A stretch of 64,000 bases of DNA from assembly GCA_026168455.1 (NCBI GenBank), contig CM047431.1:11071703-11135702 (forward strand). The letters are read 5' to 3'. The translations under genes and the position numbers were made by a program. Source of the stretch: Theocolax elegans. Its lineage: Eukaryota; Arthropoda; Insecta; Hymenoptera; Cerocephalidae. Of this stretch, positions 9,661-21,185 are shown in pieces (positions within the stretch are counted from its first letter, which is position 1; each line of letters begins with the position of its first letter). The notes below the pieces were generated by a model that was given only the letters and a program-made list of their open reading frames with translations, made no database searches and was not told the DNA's origin.

Positions 9661-10935
9661 TCCCTTGATTTTTAAGAATCACTAATTTTCAGGTCGGATA
9701 AAGCATCAAAGTTTAACCTAATGTTTCTGAGATGGTATTGGAAAATAAAAAAAAGAACCTGAAAGTTTGTGCATTAAAGCTAGAAACCATAAAATTGAAA
9801 TCAGTAGTTTATTACATGGTTATGTAGAAACTTTCTATCAGCCAACTAATTTTACAAACTCAAATATCATAAAAATTCCTAAAGTAATAATTCTCGAGCA
9901 GATTGTAATAACTCTGAATAGATAAGGCACTTGTGAAAATTAAAAACATTTTGTATTTCTGGAGTAAACCTGCAACCGAAACTTTGCGCATACCAGAGTC
10001 TATATAGAAGTATACGCTTATCGAAATTTTCATTGTTTTTGTTTATTTATTTACAATTATTAACATCTATTACAGACAATAATAAGTAGATAATGAAGAT
10101 TATTGTTTATTCAAAACATATTGGAAATATATGAAAAAGAAATTGGCATTATATAGCAAAGATATTACAAATATATTTCAATACTATTAGAGTATTAAAA
10201 ACTTGTTACCAATATATTACATATATTTTTTTAATATTATAGCACACAAGTTGCGATTAATAATTATTCTTAACTGTAAGATTATTACCACAATTGATTA
10301 GTTTTACGAAGTTCAAAATTGATCACATGAATAAAATATACGATGATGCATTATTTAAATAATTTAATAAGCAGTAAAAATAAATAAATTAAACTGCGAA
10401 TATATCTTTTTAATTAAATTATATTAAAATTGCAATAGTGTTGTATTAAAATCGGAAGCAAGGTCGAGGAAAATAGATGAACGAGTTCAAAAATTACAGT
10501 CCGTTTGAAATAAATTAAAACCGGGGCGCTCTCCGACGTCTGCGCGCGAATCTCCTCTTAAAACACAATACCACGGCAGGCGCTCAGCGACATTCGCGCT
10601 TATCATAATCTGCACTCGCGGAGTTTGTTCGTCGCGGATGCTCTCCGACGTCCGCACTGCGAAAGCATGTGTACTCGAAAAAAATGTTTTCGCTACAATT
10701 ACAATTTACTCAGTTTAAAACTTAATAAATATTTTGGAAAGTTTAAATTGGTTTTTAAAAGTGGTTTTCTTATATTCTTTCCATTTTTTATAAATTGAGA
10801 ATGAAGATGCATTATTGTTTATTAGAAACATATTGGCAATATATTGGAAATATATTGAAAAATAACTCGGAAAACTATATTAATACTTCGTTACTATAGA
10901 AAGTTTATTTTCGCGACCAAAAGTGTAGCTAACCC
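9661..10935. repeat. AT-rich repeat cluster including an inverted family A copy
   Basis: The reverse complement of the GC-rich core is at 10,505-10,690 (GGGGCGCTCTCCGACGTC ... GGATGCTCTCCGACGTCCGC), flanked by CGAGGAAAATAGATGAACG, the inverse of the segment at 7,880-7,900. Sequence at 10,215-10,290 is inverted relative to 11,415-11,470 (ACAGTTAAGAATAATTATTA). No protein gene is recognised. Confidence 0.5.
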
Positions 10936-11193
10936 TTATTTTAGGATAAGCTTATGGTTGTTTCGTAATTTATGAATTATGACATCAAATTTGTAATCAA
11001 TATGCTCGAAAACCCCAAAAGTATCAAAATTTAATTCAATCTTACCCTCTATGGGTGTTGCGTGAAATTCCAAAGGAAAAATGTGATAATAAATGAAACG
11101 GTTATTTAAAGCATATTTAGGATGGTTCGCAGAGCCAGTAATAAATGCATCATAAATCAAATGGTATCCAACAGGATTCTGTAGCACTTGCAT
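10936..11193 (-). CDS. Unrecognised 85-codon ORF
   Basis: An ATG-started open frame with mixed, protein-like composition (many aromatic residues, blocks such as HIFPLEFHATP and FGVFEHIDYKFDV). I do not recognise a family. It sits within the repeat cluster, between an inverted family A copy and the next direct copy, so a transposon-derived fragment is the likeliest origin. The start is preceded by an in-frame TAA, so it could be a complete small ORF or one exon. Confidence 0.2.
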   Translation of the reverse strand: MQVLQNPVGYHLIYDAFITGSANHPKYALNNRFIYYHIFPLEFHATPIEGKIELNFDTFGVFEHIDYKFDVIIHKLRNNHKLILK

Positions 11194-11204
11194 GAACGAA
11201 AAGT

Positions 11205-11600
11205 TTTGTTAGGTAAGTCAATTTCTAAATTTGCGTAAACAACTATACATTATTTTTCACCATACTGAGCGTAAATTGCGTTTAGTCACCGTTGCCTAAG
11301 ACTAAAGCAAGTATCACTAGATAAGCAAGAAGACTAAAGAGAATAAGGATCTCACTTAACCAAATTGGGTGACTGATGCCACAGGCAGAGCGGCCATCTG
11401 CATATATGGAGACCTCCATAACAGTTAAGAATAATTATTAATCGCAGATTGTGTGTTATAATATATATTTTACATAATAAGTTTCGTGTCTTCCATAACT
11501 TCGGAACATTTACCAAATTGTCAATACTACCGACGAATCGATGATCTTTTATTACTTCAAGTGGATGAAAAAGTGAATGAACGTCTTTCTTTGGTCATCC
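11205..11600. other. Spacer with partner of an inverted repeat
   Basis: No gene is recognised. The part at 11,415-11,470 is the inverse of 10,215-10,290. A consensus-like splice donor AGGTAAGT occurs on the plus strand at 11,210, but no exon can be supported upstream of it. Confidence 0.35.
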
Positions 11601-11609
11601 GAATAATTA

Positions 11610-12365
11610 CTAAGATGCGTGACATAAATCCACGATTTCTCATAATACCGATTTTTAGTAAAGATATGATCCAATTAATTTTAATGATATCGATTTGTTC
11701 AGCATATACTAATATATTATAAGAAATCAGTTTAAAAATATTTGGTAAACTTAAAAATATTATAGATATACTATAGCTAGATGATTCCCGGACTATTATA
11801 AAATTTCATCGAGGGTTCAGCTACATTTTATTTTACACGGACTCGGAATTAACTTACTAGCAATATAGCTATATTATTGCTAATATTGCTAATTTATGGT
11901 AGTTATTCATTGGCGTTTTGTATATTAAACACTCAATTCAATTCATCAGCCAGACTATTGCAATTATTATTCTAAACATTTAGAACGAGTATTCCAAAAT
12001 ATTTATTAAGTATGAAACACAATGAATTGTAATTTTAACGAAATAACTTTTTTCGAGCACGTTTGCTCTTGCAGTGCGGACGTCGGAGAGCGTCCGCGGC
12101 GGGCTTGCTCCGCGAACATAAAATTTGATGAGCGCGAACGTCGGAGAGCGCTCACGGTGGTATTGTTTTTTAAGCGGAGAATTGAGGCTTGAGCTAAATT
12201 TCATTTTACACGGACAACGAATTATTTTACTAGCAATATTATTGCCAACATACTTGCAAAATTAATTAATATCTTTCCAATATGTAGCTATATATCTTCA
12301 TGGTAAACGTATTTATTGGCTATATTGTATATCCCAAAACTTAATTCAATTCAAATTTTTAATGT
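11610..12365 (+). repeat. Repeat family A, copies 4 and 5
   Basis: This contains the CCACGATTTCTCATAATA, ATATACTAATATATTATAAG, TTTTATTTTACACGGACTC and AGCAATA blocks, then the GC-rich core at 12,070-12,170 (GACGTCGGAGAGCGTCC, GCGAACGTCGGAGAGCGC). A second partial copy of the TTGAGCTAAATTTCATTTTAC block starts at 12,186. It is more diverged than copies 1 and 2. Confidence 0.5.
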
Positions 12366-12837
12366 CTTAAAATTCGTCATAAAGGTTTCAATAAATTAAT
12401 GTAAATACGATGAGATTAAAAACTGTAATAATCTCATATTTATAACGAACACATATCATAGATTTAGTAAATAAATTAATAATAGTAGCAATGAATTTAT
12501 TAGTGTGCGGTCTAATTCAAACGTAAATAAAAATTATTTCCTTGATTGTACATTTTATTCATACAATCAATCTCGTAAAATATATTTTGCGATTCATTCG
12601 CTTTCGCGATCTTCGCTTCTGCTTTACTCATTAGCCATGTTCAGGCGCCTTGGCCGCTTCGCTCGTTCACCTGTTGCATTAGTCTCGCGCGGCAATGACG
12701 CACACCTTTCTTCTCTAATCCGGCCACTGATTGGCCCATTTCTTAAATTACATACGCCTCGCCTAATTAATATTTTTTAAAAATTCCCAAGGGGTTATAC
12801 TCGAATTAATTTCCTGAACCGGAATATATATACATAT
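12366..12837 (+). other. Unassigned sequence with a GC-richer block
   Basis: A 91-codon open frame (12,505-12,780) has no recognisable family and a composition rich in Ser, Leu and Arg. The 12,600-12,740 block is GC-richer and has a CCAAT-type element in inverse form (GATTGG). It may be promoter-like or a repeat piece. Nothing firmer can be said. Confidence 0.25.
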
Positions 12838-13833
12838 GGGGTATTCCACGTGAAGTGGTCCGATCAAAATTTTAAAATGCACCAAATTTTGGGTACATAT
12901 TGCAAATGTTTTTCAGAAAACAGAAAAAAAATTTTAGGTACTGGAATCTATTTGCTCAAAAGTTATTCTAACCTTAAAAAGTGCATTTTTTCTAGTTTTT
13001 TTCAACACCAGCTGGGTTTACCGCTATTTAACTCAAAATCTATCAACTTTTACTATAAAACATTATATATAACATTCGTTGCTAACTATGTCTAGAATTT
13101 ATCCTTCTGGGTTAGAATTTCTAATCTCAAGGTTAATATTACATAAACTACATGTCAATATTCAACTTAAAAATAGTGTAAGTGCGCCGCAATTGATTTT
13201 TTTATCCAAAAGTCTAAAAAAAAAGCTTGAAGCAATACCTTTCGAATGGTCTGTAGCATTTTTGGGGCCTTCAATTCTGTAAAAAGTTATGATAATTTAA
13301 AGAAACTCGAAATTTTTCTAAAAATTTAAATGGGAATTACCATGTTAATTTTTGTGAATTTTATGTCTTTATTTAAATTATCATAACTTTTTACAGAATT
13401 GATGGCCCCAAAAATGCTACAGACCATTCGCAGGTATTGCTTCAAGCTTTTTTTTAGACTTTTGGATAAAAAAATCAATTGTGGCGCACTTACACTATTT
13501 TTAAGTTGAATATTGACATGTAGTTTATGTAACATTAACCTTGAGATTAGAAATTCTAATCCAGAAGGATAAAGTCTAGGCATAGTTAGCAACGAATGTT
13601 ATATATAATGTTTTATAGTAAAAGTTGATAGATTTTGAGTTACATAGCGGGAAACCCAGCTGGTGTTGAAAAAAACTAGAAAAAATTCACTTTTTGAGGT
13701 TAGAATAACTTTTGAGCAAATAGATTCCAGTACCTAAAAATTTTTTTCTGTTTTCTGAAAAACATTTGCAATGTGTACCCAAAATTTGGTGCATTTTAAA
13801 ATTTTGATCGGACCACTTCACGTGGAATACCCC
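12838..13833. mobile_element. Foldback element, 996 bp, arms about 464 bp
   Basis: The left arm (12,838-13,301) and right arm (13,371-13,833) are inverted repeats with few differences, separated by a 69 bp loop. The ends are GGGGTATTCCACGTGAAG / CTTCACGTGGAATACCCC. ATAT flanks both sides (a possible target duplication, but the flanks are low complexity). Both arms encode the same 67-88 codon open frame (IYPSGLEFLISRL...), which is a shadow of the arm sequence and not a proven gene. This is a non-autonomous TIR or foldback transposon. Confidence 0.8.
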
Positions 13834-13971
13834 ATATATATATGTTACCTATGTTTCTGGATCACTCTGTATATATCAAAAATGACTATTAAATTTAATA
13901 TATAAAATGATATATAATAATGCATTAATGAGTAATCAAACTAAAGCATTTGAATCTTTATTTACTTTTTT

Positions 13972-13972
<1 letters not shown>

Positions 13973-14003
<31 letters not shown>
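13973..14003. repeat. (TC)n microsatellite
   Basis: A short TC run lying directly upstream of the first LINE. Similar runs sit between LINE copies at 19,130-19,318 and 22,400-22,494. Confidence 0.95.
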
Positions 14004-14006
<3 letters not shown>

Positions 14007-14461
14007 GTGAGTATATCCAGTCGCTTTCGCGCGCACTCTTCTATTGTTGTGAATATCTTGCTACCGCCTTCTGCCCTCGGGCGTTTTTGTTCCAGATTCT
14101 TGCACGCTAACTTATGCAAGTCATCTTGGGATAATAATTTCTTTGTTCCAAGAATTGGCCTGCATCTTATTCAACTAAATCTACAACGTTCCAAAAGTGA
14201 GGTTAGCTTTGTTGTGTGGCATTTTTTTTTTTTTTTTGCGCCGTTTGGTTGAAGCCAGGATATTGTGGGTTGGCGACATTGCTCCAAACTCGTGGCCTTG
14301 AAGCCGAGCTCGATCAACCGATTGCTGAGCGACATCTGGTGACCCATGCATTGAGATTTGGTGAGTCGTCGACTGCTTGGCTGTGTTGCGATTGCGGATC
14401 CGCGTAGTGCTTATGTTTTAACTTGCGCATGTGTGCTTAATTTCGAAACCTGGTCTACATT

Positions 14462-15835
14462 GTGTCACGTTATATGTCAGCTGCGGTGTCGGGGTCGCTT
14501 TGCCCTAATTGTAAATGTAAATTTACGCGATTCTCACAAGCGACGGTGTGCGTGAGTTGTAATTCGAAAGTCCACAATAAATGTATCGGCGCACACGCGA
14601 TTTCAGACTCGCCTGCGTGTTGCGCCATCGTGAAGAAAATCAAGGGGGCAGCACCTCCTGGGTCGCCTAGCGCTGGCGCTCCCACTACACCGGTGTCTGA
14701 GGCAGGCGCAGGCACGGCTGCGCAGGGCACGCCCACCGTCGCGGCTCGCCCGTTGAAACGACCAGCCACGCCCGCGTCGCCATCGAACGAGCAGGTAGCC
14801 AAGCAACCGCGCTCGGGTGGGTTGGATCTTTCGCCCCTTCCTCACAGCGAACTGGTTATCGCGATGGAGAACGAGCCGCCTAGGTGGTTCCTCGAATACA
14901 TGTGCAATTTTGCTACGCGCGTCAAAAATAACGTTGTAGACCGCGTGCAAAAATCAATTAATGATCAGTTTGCAGAAATTGGTGGGCGTTTTGATGCTAT
15001 TTGCACTGAACTACAGGCGACACGGGGCGAAGTCGACTCGCTCGCGCATGCTGCTGCTGAGGTTGGATCGGCTATTATATCCATTCGCGACGAAGTCAGC
15101 GCGCTTTCTGGCTCTACTGACAGGCGCATTGAGGAATTAAGTGCCCGCGTGCGGGCGTCTGACGAGGTGCGTGCCAGTATGATATCAACGGGTAATCCTT
15201 AGATGGTCTCGGAATTGACACCGGGTTCGCGCTCTCAGTCGGATCCCTGCGAAATTTTACTGCTTGGTGTTCCAGACGCGGTCTCGCATGGTGACGACGA
15301 CATCGTCAAACTTTAGCTTGGAGCGTTAGGGCTGCGCTTGATATTTAACCAGGTCACGGATACGCGGAAGTGGGTGCCGCGGCGCCGCGCTCGGTCCGTG
15401 TCGGGTCATTCTGCGAGTGACGGAGCATCAAATGTTGCAGGGACGGACTCTCTTGACAACACGGCTGAAACGCGAAGCTCTTCGTCCAACAAAACTCGTG
15501 GTATAGTTTTTAGGGTAATATCAGCGGACATTCGTGATAGCATTATGGCGCGTAGCGGGAGGTTGAGCGGCCAAAATGCCCAGAGCATTTTTGGCGCGGG
15601 AGGTACCGCGAGTCTGTATATCAGACCTATTTGGCCTAAACCGGTCCACGCAATTTGGTCCCGAGCCCTCCGCGAAACAAATCGCTTGCATTACGCTAGG
15701 CCTGTAGTGCGCAACTCGCAGGTTTTCATAAGAGCGAGTAGAGATAGCCAGCTTGTCCCAGTGGACGCTAATACCGATTTTAGTAAATTTGAGCCATTTA
15801 TCAGCACAAGTAATAATTGTCTGACTAGTTCTTAA
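14462..15835 (+). pseudogene. LINE ORF1 protein, zinc finger plus C-terminal nucleic-acid domain
   Basis: ORF1 proteins bind the LINE RNA and act as chaperones. The N-terminus has a Cys-rich finger (CPNCKCKFTRF ... CVSCNSKVHNKCIG) of PHD/C6-like spacing. A Pro/Ala/Thr-rich linker and a coiled-coil-like segment (DRVQKSINDQFAEIGGRFD through RRIEELSARVR) follow. The C-terminal block (GIVFRVISADIRDSIMARSG ... VFIRASRDSQLVPV) resembles the C-terminal domain of many insect ORF1 proteins. Two in-frame TAG codons, at 15,200-15,202 and 15,314-15,316, break an otherwise continuous frame. The initiator could be the first in-frame start near 14,462 (a non-ATG is read there) or an ATG at 14,474. Confidence 0.75.
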
Positions 15836-15845
15836 TATAAATAGA

Positions 15846-16805
15846 TTTAGTATTTTCCACGTAAATATTAACAGAATTAAACCACATTTTGCGGCGTTGG
15901 AAACTCTGGTACACCCGCGTGCTTATGATGTCATAGCCATTTCTGAAACCTTCCTCACTCCACTTGATGCAACTGAAATTATTCAGCTGCAACATTATAA
16001 CTTGTTTAGGAACGATCGTATCGGTAAGGAGGGGGGGGGTGTTGGTGCTTATGTCAAAAATATATATAAAGTCAAGGTTGTGGATCAATCGGACCTGATT
16101 TTCAATAATTCGCCAGAGTTTCTCATGTTGGATGTCTCGTGCAGTCTGTTCAAAGTTTTAGTTTGTGTAGTGTATAGGCGCCCAGGCGCTACCATGCCTT
16201 CGTTATTTTTTGATTTATTGTCAGATTTAAATTCTGCATACGAGCATATGGTTATCACGGGTGACTTTAATATCAATTTTAATCGGCCGTGCGCCGCTGT
16301 TGACTTTATGTTCTCGCGCTTAAACGAACTTAATCTAATGTTAATCCCATCAGAACCTACGCATCATGCACAATGCGTTGACTATATTTCGCATACATGG
16401 CTCGATATTTTTATTTTACGCGATAGCATACTTAACTTTAACTTTTCCAAGTCCGATGTGCCGTTTTTGGCCAATTCAGAGCACGATGCCATTATGATTA
16501 ACTTAAATTTAGAGAGGCCGAGGCGTCAGCCGAGTAGGTATAAGTCGCGTAGGTTGGGCGGGATTGACGGCGAATGTTTCGCTCGGGCCTTCAGCTTTAA
16601 CCCTGAACTTGCTCTTACGGATCGTACCGCAACCTTGCACGCTGAATCGGATTTAGGCTCTGCTACCATGTCCAATGATCGTGCCCTAATTCATGGCGAC
16701 GAGTTGGCTGTTGACTCTGCGGTGCGAGGTTTGAGCAACGCCATCGTTCGCGCGTATGATCGAACAAGCGTAAACCCTGGATCACACCTAATGTTAATCG
16801 CTTGA
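15846..16805 (+). pseudogene. LINE ORF2: apurinic/apyrimidinic endonuclease domain
   Basis: This domain nicks target DNA for target-primed reverse transcription. Motifs in order are NINRIKPHFAALE, DVIAISETFL (catalytic Glu), GGGVGAYVKN, VCVVYRRPGA, MVITGDFNINF (Asp/Asn pair), PTHHAQCVDYISHTWLDIF (WLDIF block) and NSEHDAIMI (S/D-H pair). All usual catalytic residues are present. The frame is open upstream of the first start codon to about 15,846, so the true start probably lies near the end of ORF1. The frame is lost at 16,805, after which homology continues in another frame. Confidence 0.8.
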
Positions 16806-17930
16806 TTAAGGAGAGGAAGTGAGCGTACCGAACCGCCAAGCGCAGCAATGATCCAAATGATTTTGCCCGCTATCGCCGCCTGCGTGGTGAGGCCTCGTGT
16901 GCCTTAAAGTCGGCTAAATTTGAATTCATAAATCGCGAGTTAAACGCGGCCGTTGATGTCAAATCAAAGTGGCGTATCTTGAAGAGCTATGGCGTTTCGG
17001 GGCGCTCGAGGCCTTCACCTTCTGCGCTATTCTCTCTGGACGAATTAAACGCGCACTATACTGCTATCTCGTGTCAATCTGACCCGGTTTCGCGCCATAT
17101 GCTAACGGATGTTTTGGTTTTTGCCCCAGTACTACTTTAAATTGTTTTAACTTCGAACGTGTCACTGTCACCAGTGTCGGTGAGGCGTTGGGCGGAGCGA
17201 CCTCGCGGGCGACGGGTGTTGATGGAATCTCCGTTCCGATGCTTAAGCTCCCGAGCTCGTCTTTATTGGGTCACTTGGCGGACATCTTCGATGCCTCGCT
17301 TCAGACAGACTGTTTTCCCTCGCTATGGAAGAGGGCGCTGCTGTACCCACTGGCTAAGTCTAGTGTATGCAGCAGTTTTACTGATACTAGACCTATAGCT
17401 CGGCTGTGTGAGGTGTCGAAGTTGCTTGAACGGATAGTACATGGGCACCTTTTGCGATACTTGGATACAAATGATCTCCTTTCTTGCAGGCAGGCTGTGT
17501 AGTGGAGGATGTCCGTAGGGGCATCGATCAGCGTATGGTGACGCTGCTAGTCCTATTCGACTTTTCAAAAGCTTTTGATACGGTCCCTCACGGTGCTCAC
17601 CTCCATAAGCTTCGAGCGGTCGGTTGCTCTGATCAGGTCATTAGTTGATTCTACACGTACTTACGGGGCCGCATGCAGGCTGTTGAGGGTGATTGGAGCG
17701 ACCGGTCTAAATGGTCCGCTGTTCATGCAGGCGTCCCTCAGGGTAGTGTTTTAGACCCCTCTTGCTTTTAATTTTTGTAAATGACCTGCCTGCGGTCTTG
17801 GAGTACTAGAAATACATGATTTTTGCGGATGATACACAGCTGTATTATTCTTTTCCCCCTGCGGAGTTCAGTTTGGCTGTGGAAAGGATGACGCGGGATG
17901 CGGGGCGGTTGCGGACTGGGCGGCTTTGAA
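16806..17930 (+). pseudogene. LINE ORF2: linker and reverse transcriptase, multiple frameshifts
   Basis: The 16,806-17,110 part reads RYRRLRGEASCALKSAK...LNAAVDVKSKWRILKSYG in one frame with a TGA near the start. The RT fingers follow at 17,188-17,502 (ATGVDGISVPMLKL, LWKRALLYPLAKS, TDTRPIARLCEVSKLLERIV). Motif A (VLFDFSKAFDTVPH) is at about 17,545-17,590 and motif B (AGVPQGSVL) at about 17,730-17,755. The FADDTQLYYSF motif C is near 17,822-17,855. These lie in different frames with stops near 17,646 and 17,768. The active-site aspartates are still readable. Confidence 0.8.
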
Positions 17931-17944
17931 TGGTCTGAAACTGA

Positions 17945-18691
17945 ATGTCTCCAAGACGAAGGTTATTCTGCTGGGTAGTCAACAATATATCTCTAGATTC
18001 GATCTTGGAGGCATTCAGAGGGTGTGTGAATGATGAGCCATTACAGTATGAGAGTGCCGTTAAATCTTTGGGGGTGTGGATTACGCCATCCTTGGAATGG
18101 GTTAAACACGTGCAATCGATCTCGCAGAGTGTACATGGTGTGCTGCACTCCCTTAGATTCTATAAGTCGCTGGTCGAGAGCTTGATCTGGCCTTACCTGG
18201 ACTATGCGTGTGCGGTTTACAATGACGTTGACCAGACGCGAGAATTAAAGCTTCAAAGATTGGTTAATGCGTGTGTGCGCTTCGTCTGGGGTAATATTCC
18301 CTATCGGTTGGAAATGGGTTGGCTGTCGGTTAGGCACAGGAGGCTTTATCTCATTGGCTCCCTGGCATTTAAAATCATCTCAACTTCATCTCCGTCATAT
18401 CTATGTAACCATTTCATACAGACTGACTCTCGCCCAAATGTCCGTGTTTCCTCTCGTTTGCAGCGGCGGCCTCTTACCTATCATCCACCCAGGACTGAGG
18501 CGCTGAATCGGTCCTTCACTATCACTGCTTCCAGACTCCTTAACAACTTTCCCGACCTAGTCTTCGACCTTGATCGCCTTCATTCATTTCAACATCGTCT
18601 GCGTGATTACCTTACTGGGCTTGACCGACAGGCTTGGAGTAGGCGTGTGGAGGAAGAGGGTATTACCCTGTCTGAGGTCCCGTCATGGTGA
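17945..18691 (+). pseudogene. LINE ORF2: C-terminal region
   Basis: This follows the RT thumb. Blocks such as VKSLGVWITPSLEWVKHV, LIWPYLDYACAVYNDV, LKLQRLVNACVRFVWG and RRLYLIGSLAFKII are the standard C-terminal stretch of CR1/Jockey ORF2 proteins. It ends in a natural stop after LSEVPSW. It is the best-preserved part of the element, as expected for 3' ends. The matching region of copy 2 is at about 21,600-22,085. Confidence 0.8.
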
Positions 18692-19130
18692 GCCCCGCAT
18701 CTGTAGTCCTGGTGGCCGCGGCTCTGATTCTAATGAATCTTATTATATTGTATCTTTTGTTTCGTGTATCGCCGTGGCTAGTGCAATTACGCTATTTTTA
18801 AGTACGCAAGTTATGCGTTATATCTATGTATCTTTAGCTATACCAACTAAGTTATGTAAATACTATTATACTTTGTTTTGTTTTTTATGATTTTATGATT
18901 TTATGTTATTGATCAATTCTTATTTTTTATGATTCTTGATTTTAATTTGTAATTAATTTATATTTATATACAGAATATTACCTGTGATCTAGTGTTCTGC
19001 TGGTAGCCTTAATGTAATCTAATTCAGCAAATGTATACTCATAAGACTGAGAAATGTATTTATTATCAATGTAATATGTGCTACTTTGGGGGCTGGCCCC
19101 CGTAGCCTAATAAATTTCTATCAATCAATC

Positions 19131-19247
19131 TCTCTCTCTCTCTCTCTCTTTATTCTTTATATTATTTGTCTTTATGTTAATTTTTTAGCGATTTTTTGTA
19201 GTAATGTGTTAACGGGGTTTTTACCCCTATAAACCCAATAGAGTTTA

Positions 19248-19291
<44 letters not shown>

Positions 19292-19318
19292 CTCACTCTC
19301 GCTCTCTCTCTCTCCCTC
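19131..19318. repeat. TC and (CTAT)n microsatellites between LINEs
   Basis: TC runs at 19,131-19,150 and 19,288-19,312 and a CTAT array at 19,248-19,290. They lie between the 3' tail of LINE copy 1 and the 5' end of LINE copy 2. Confidence 0.95.
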
Positions 19319-19641
19319 GTGGTGAGTACAAAGTTGTCTTTCACTCTGCTTCATTTTGTTTTTGCGCAGTCACTCACCCAGCTGCCTCGAGTCTTTTTTA
19401 GTGAACGCCGAGGGGACGCTCACTGATTGCGGTGTCTATTTTTATAAATAGTTTAACATTACTGCAGCCGCTTGCCCCAAAGTTTACACTTCTTGTCATT
19501 ATTAATTTGGAGATTAGTGTGAGCTTCGGGAAGAAAAAGTCGGCTTGTCCCTGCAGTGTACATAGCGAAGGCAGGGTCACCAACATTAGCACACTACTAG
19601 ATTCATACACTACAAGATCATTTCTGGTGGACGCCACTTCG

Positions 19642-20565
19642 ATGCAAATGGCAACATCGCACGGCTGTTTTGTGTGCGGTGTTCGTCCAACGCGAAAAGA
19701 TTATACGGAGGTCTGTGTGCTTTGTAATAATATTACTCACTCGCATTGTTTTGAAGTCGCGCCGGGTTCTTCCGAGCACTGCTGTTGTACGCTGGCGAAA
19801 TCAAAAGAGTTAGTCTCGGCTCCCACTGATGTGAGGGCGTCACCGCCTGGGCTGCCGAGACAGGCTAGCGCGACCTGCTCTACAACGCCGTTAGCCACAA
19901 CCATTCCGTCCCCCCTCCCGGCGCTAAGCGTATTGCGTCGTTCCCGTCGCAGGTTGCCAAGCAACCTCGCGGCGCCGCGCCTACAGCGTCCAACTATGTT
20001 ACGCGCCATACCGCCGCTGACACCGACATGATGGCGGGTGCTCATCACCGTGGATGGAAGTTTTCGCGCGTAATTCGCAATTAGGCTTGCAGAACGATAT
20101 TTAATCGGTGGCGGAGAAGGTTGATCGGGTGGAGGGCAAACTGGACGAAATGGAAGCTGACATTCGAGCTCTTCATGCATGCGTCGACCAGTTGAGACGG
20201 TCACAGAAACGCGCTTCGTCGTCCACGGGGAACGCTATTCTGAGTTAGAAGAGTTCGGGTCAAGTGGTGATTCGGCTGTTCCTCTAGATCTTTCTTCCGC
20301 TGATGCTATGAGGGATACGTGCGAGGTATTGGCTACGGACTACCTGTAATGATGACGCTGCCAGACATCATTGCAATTGTACAGTTATTGGAAGTTATTA
20401 AGTTGCCTTTGTTGTCCAAGCAGGTAATTGATGTTCAGCCTTGGTCACCGCGATTAAAACCTATCGCCGAGAGTGATTTGTCCGCTCCACCATGCAATAT
20501 AGGTATAGTATTTCGTTTGTCGTCGGCTGCAACCAGAAACGCGGTGATCGAAGAAGTTTTTTGTT
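19642..20565 (+). pseudogene. LINE ORF1 (copy 2)
   Basis: The zinc finger GCFVCGVRPTRKDYTEVCVLC...HSHCFEV matches the spacing of ORF1 in copy 1. A Pro/Thr-rich linker follows to 20,031, then the frame breaks. A coiled-coil-like segment (VDRVEGKLDEMEADIRALH) and the C-terminal domain (CNIGIVFRLSSAATRNAVIEE) are readable in other frames. Confidence 0.65.
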
Positions 20566-20639
20566 AAAGGGACAAACAGCCCGTATAATTTTCGGGGAAG
20601 GAGGTGAAAATTCCTTATTTATTCAGGGGTAGTGCGGCG

Positions 20640-21160
20640 GCTTTTGTTCGTGATGAGTTTGCCGTTAATGCCATCGCTCACTCTGACCCAGTCTTCTTGA
20701 ATGTCCCCTAATTTCTCATCTTACGTTTGGTGAACAAGACGGTGGCGCTAGTGTTGGAAGTAGTCTATCGCAGGCCCTGTCTATCCATCAGCTGTCTATC
20801 CATTTGAATTTTTTGATGTTCTCTCATATATACTCCCTAATTTCAATCATGTCATTATCACAGGAGATTTCAATGTCGACATGAAATCTTCTAGTGCTGC
20901 AGCAAATAGGTTGAGAGGGAGTCTAGCGGCTTTGGGCCTCTTCCTTATACTATCTGAACCGACACATAATGCAGTGACATCGGAAGGATCCTCTTATATT
21001 TGGTTAGATCTTTTTCTGGTTCGTGAATCAGTACCGGATTTTGTTTATAATAAGTCAGTTGCTCCCTTCGCAGAGGGGCATGACGCTATTAGTATCTCTC
21101 TGACAATTGCCAATACACAGGTTGGTGTTAAGGGAATGTCGGAGCTACAGTCTCTTTCGA
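20640..21160 (+). pseudogene. LINE AP endonuclease (copy 2), truncated
   Basis: Recognisable blocks are AAFVRDEFAVNAIAHSD, VALVLEVVYRRP, VIITGDFNVDM and ILSEPTHNAVTSEGSSYIWL, then EGHDAISISL. The N-terminal third, including the catalytic SETxL block, is not found. Stops occur near 20,708. The domain joins abruptly to the RT after about 21,160, which marks an internal deletion of roughly the linker plus RT fingers. Confidence 0.7.
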
Positions 21161-21185
21161 TAGCCGCTCAATCTCGAGGCTTCGA

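Larger units (their letters stand above)
14010..19130 (+). mobile_element. CR1/Jockey-type LINE, copy 1 (nearly full length, inactive)
   Basis: The order is a GC-rich 5' UTR, ORF1 with a zinc finger (14,462-15,835), apurinic endonuclease (15,846-16,805), linker (16,806-17,140), reverse transcriptase (17,188-17,930) and C-terminal region (17,945-18,691). The 3' UTR ends ...CCTAATAAATTTCTATC followed by AATCAATC and a TC run. At least two stops in ORF1 and several frameshifts in ORF2 make it inactive. The 3' short-repeat tail and two-ORF plan fit the CR1/Jockey group; the exact clade is not settled here. Confidence 0.85.

Noticed and set aside
14470..14950. Minus-strand ORFs of 110 and 115 codons opposite LINE ORF1
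   Set aside because: GC-rich coding sequence leaves open frames on the opposite strand; the plus strand has the recognisable zinc finger and domain order.
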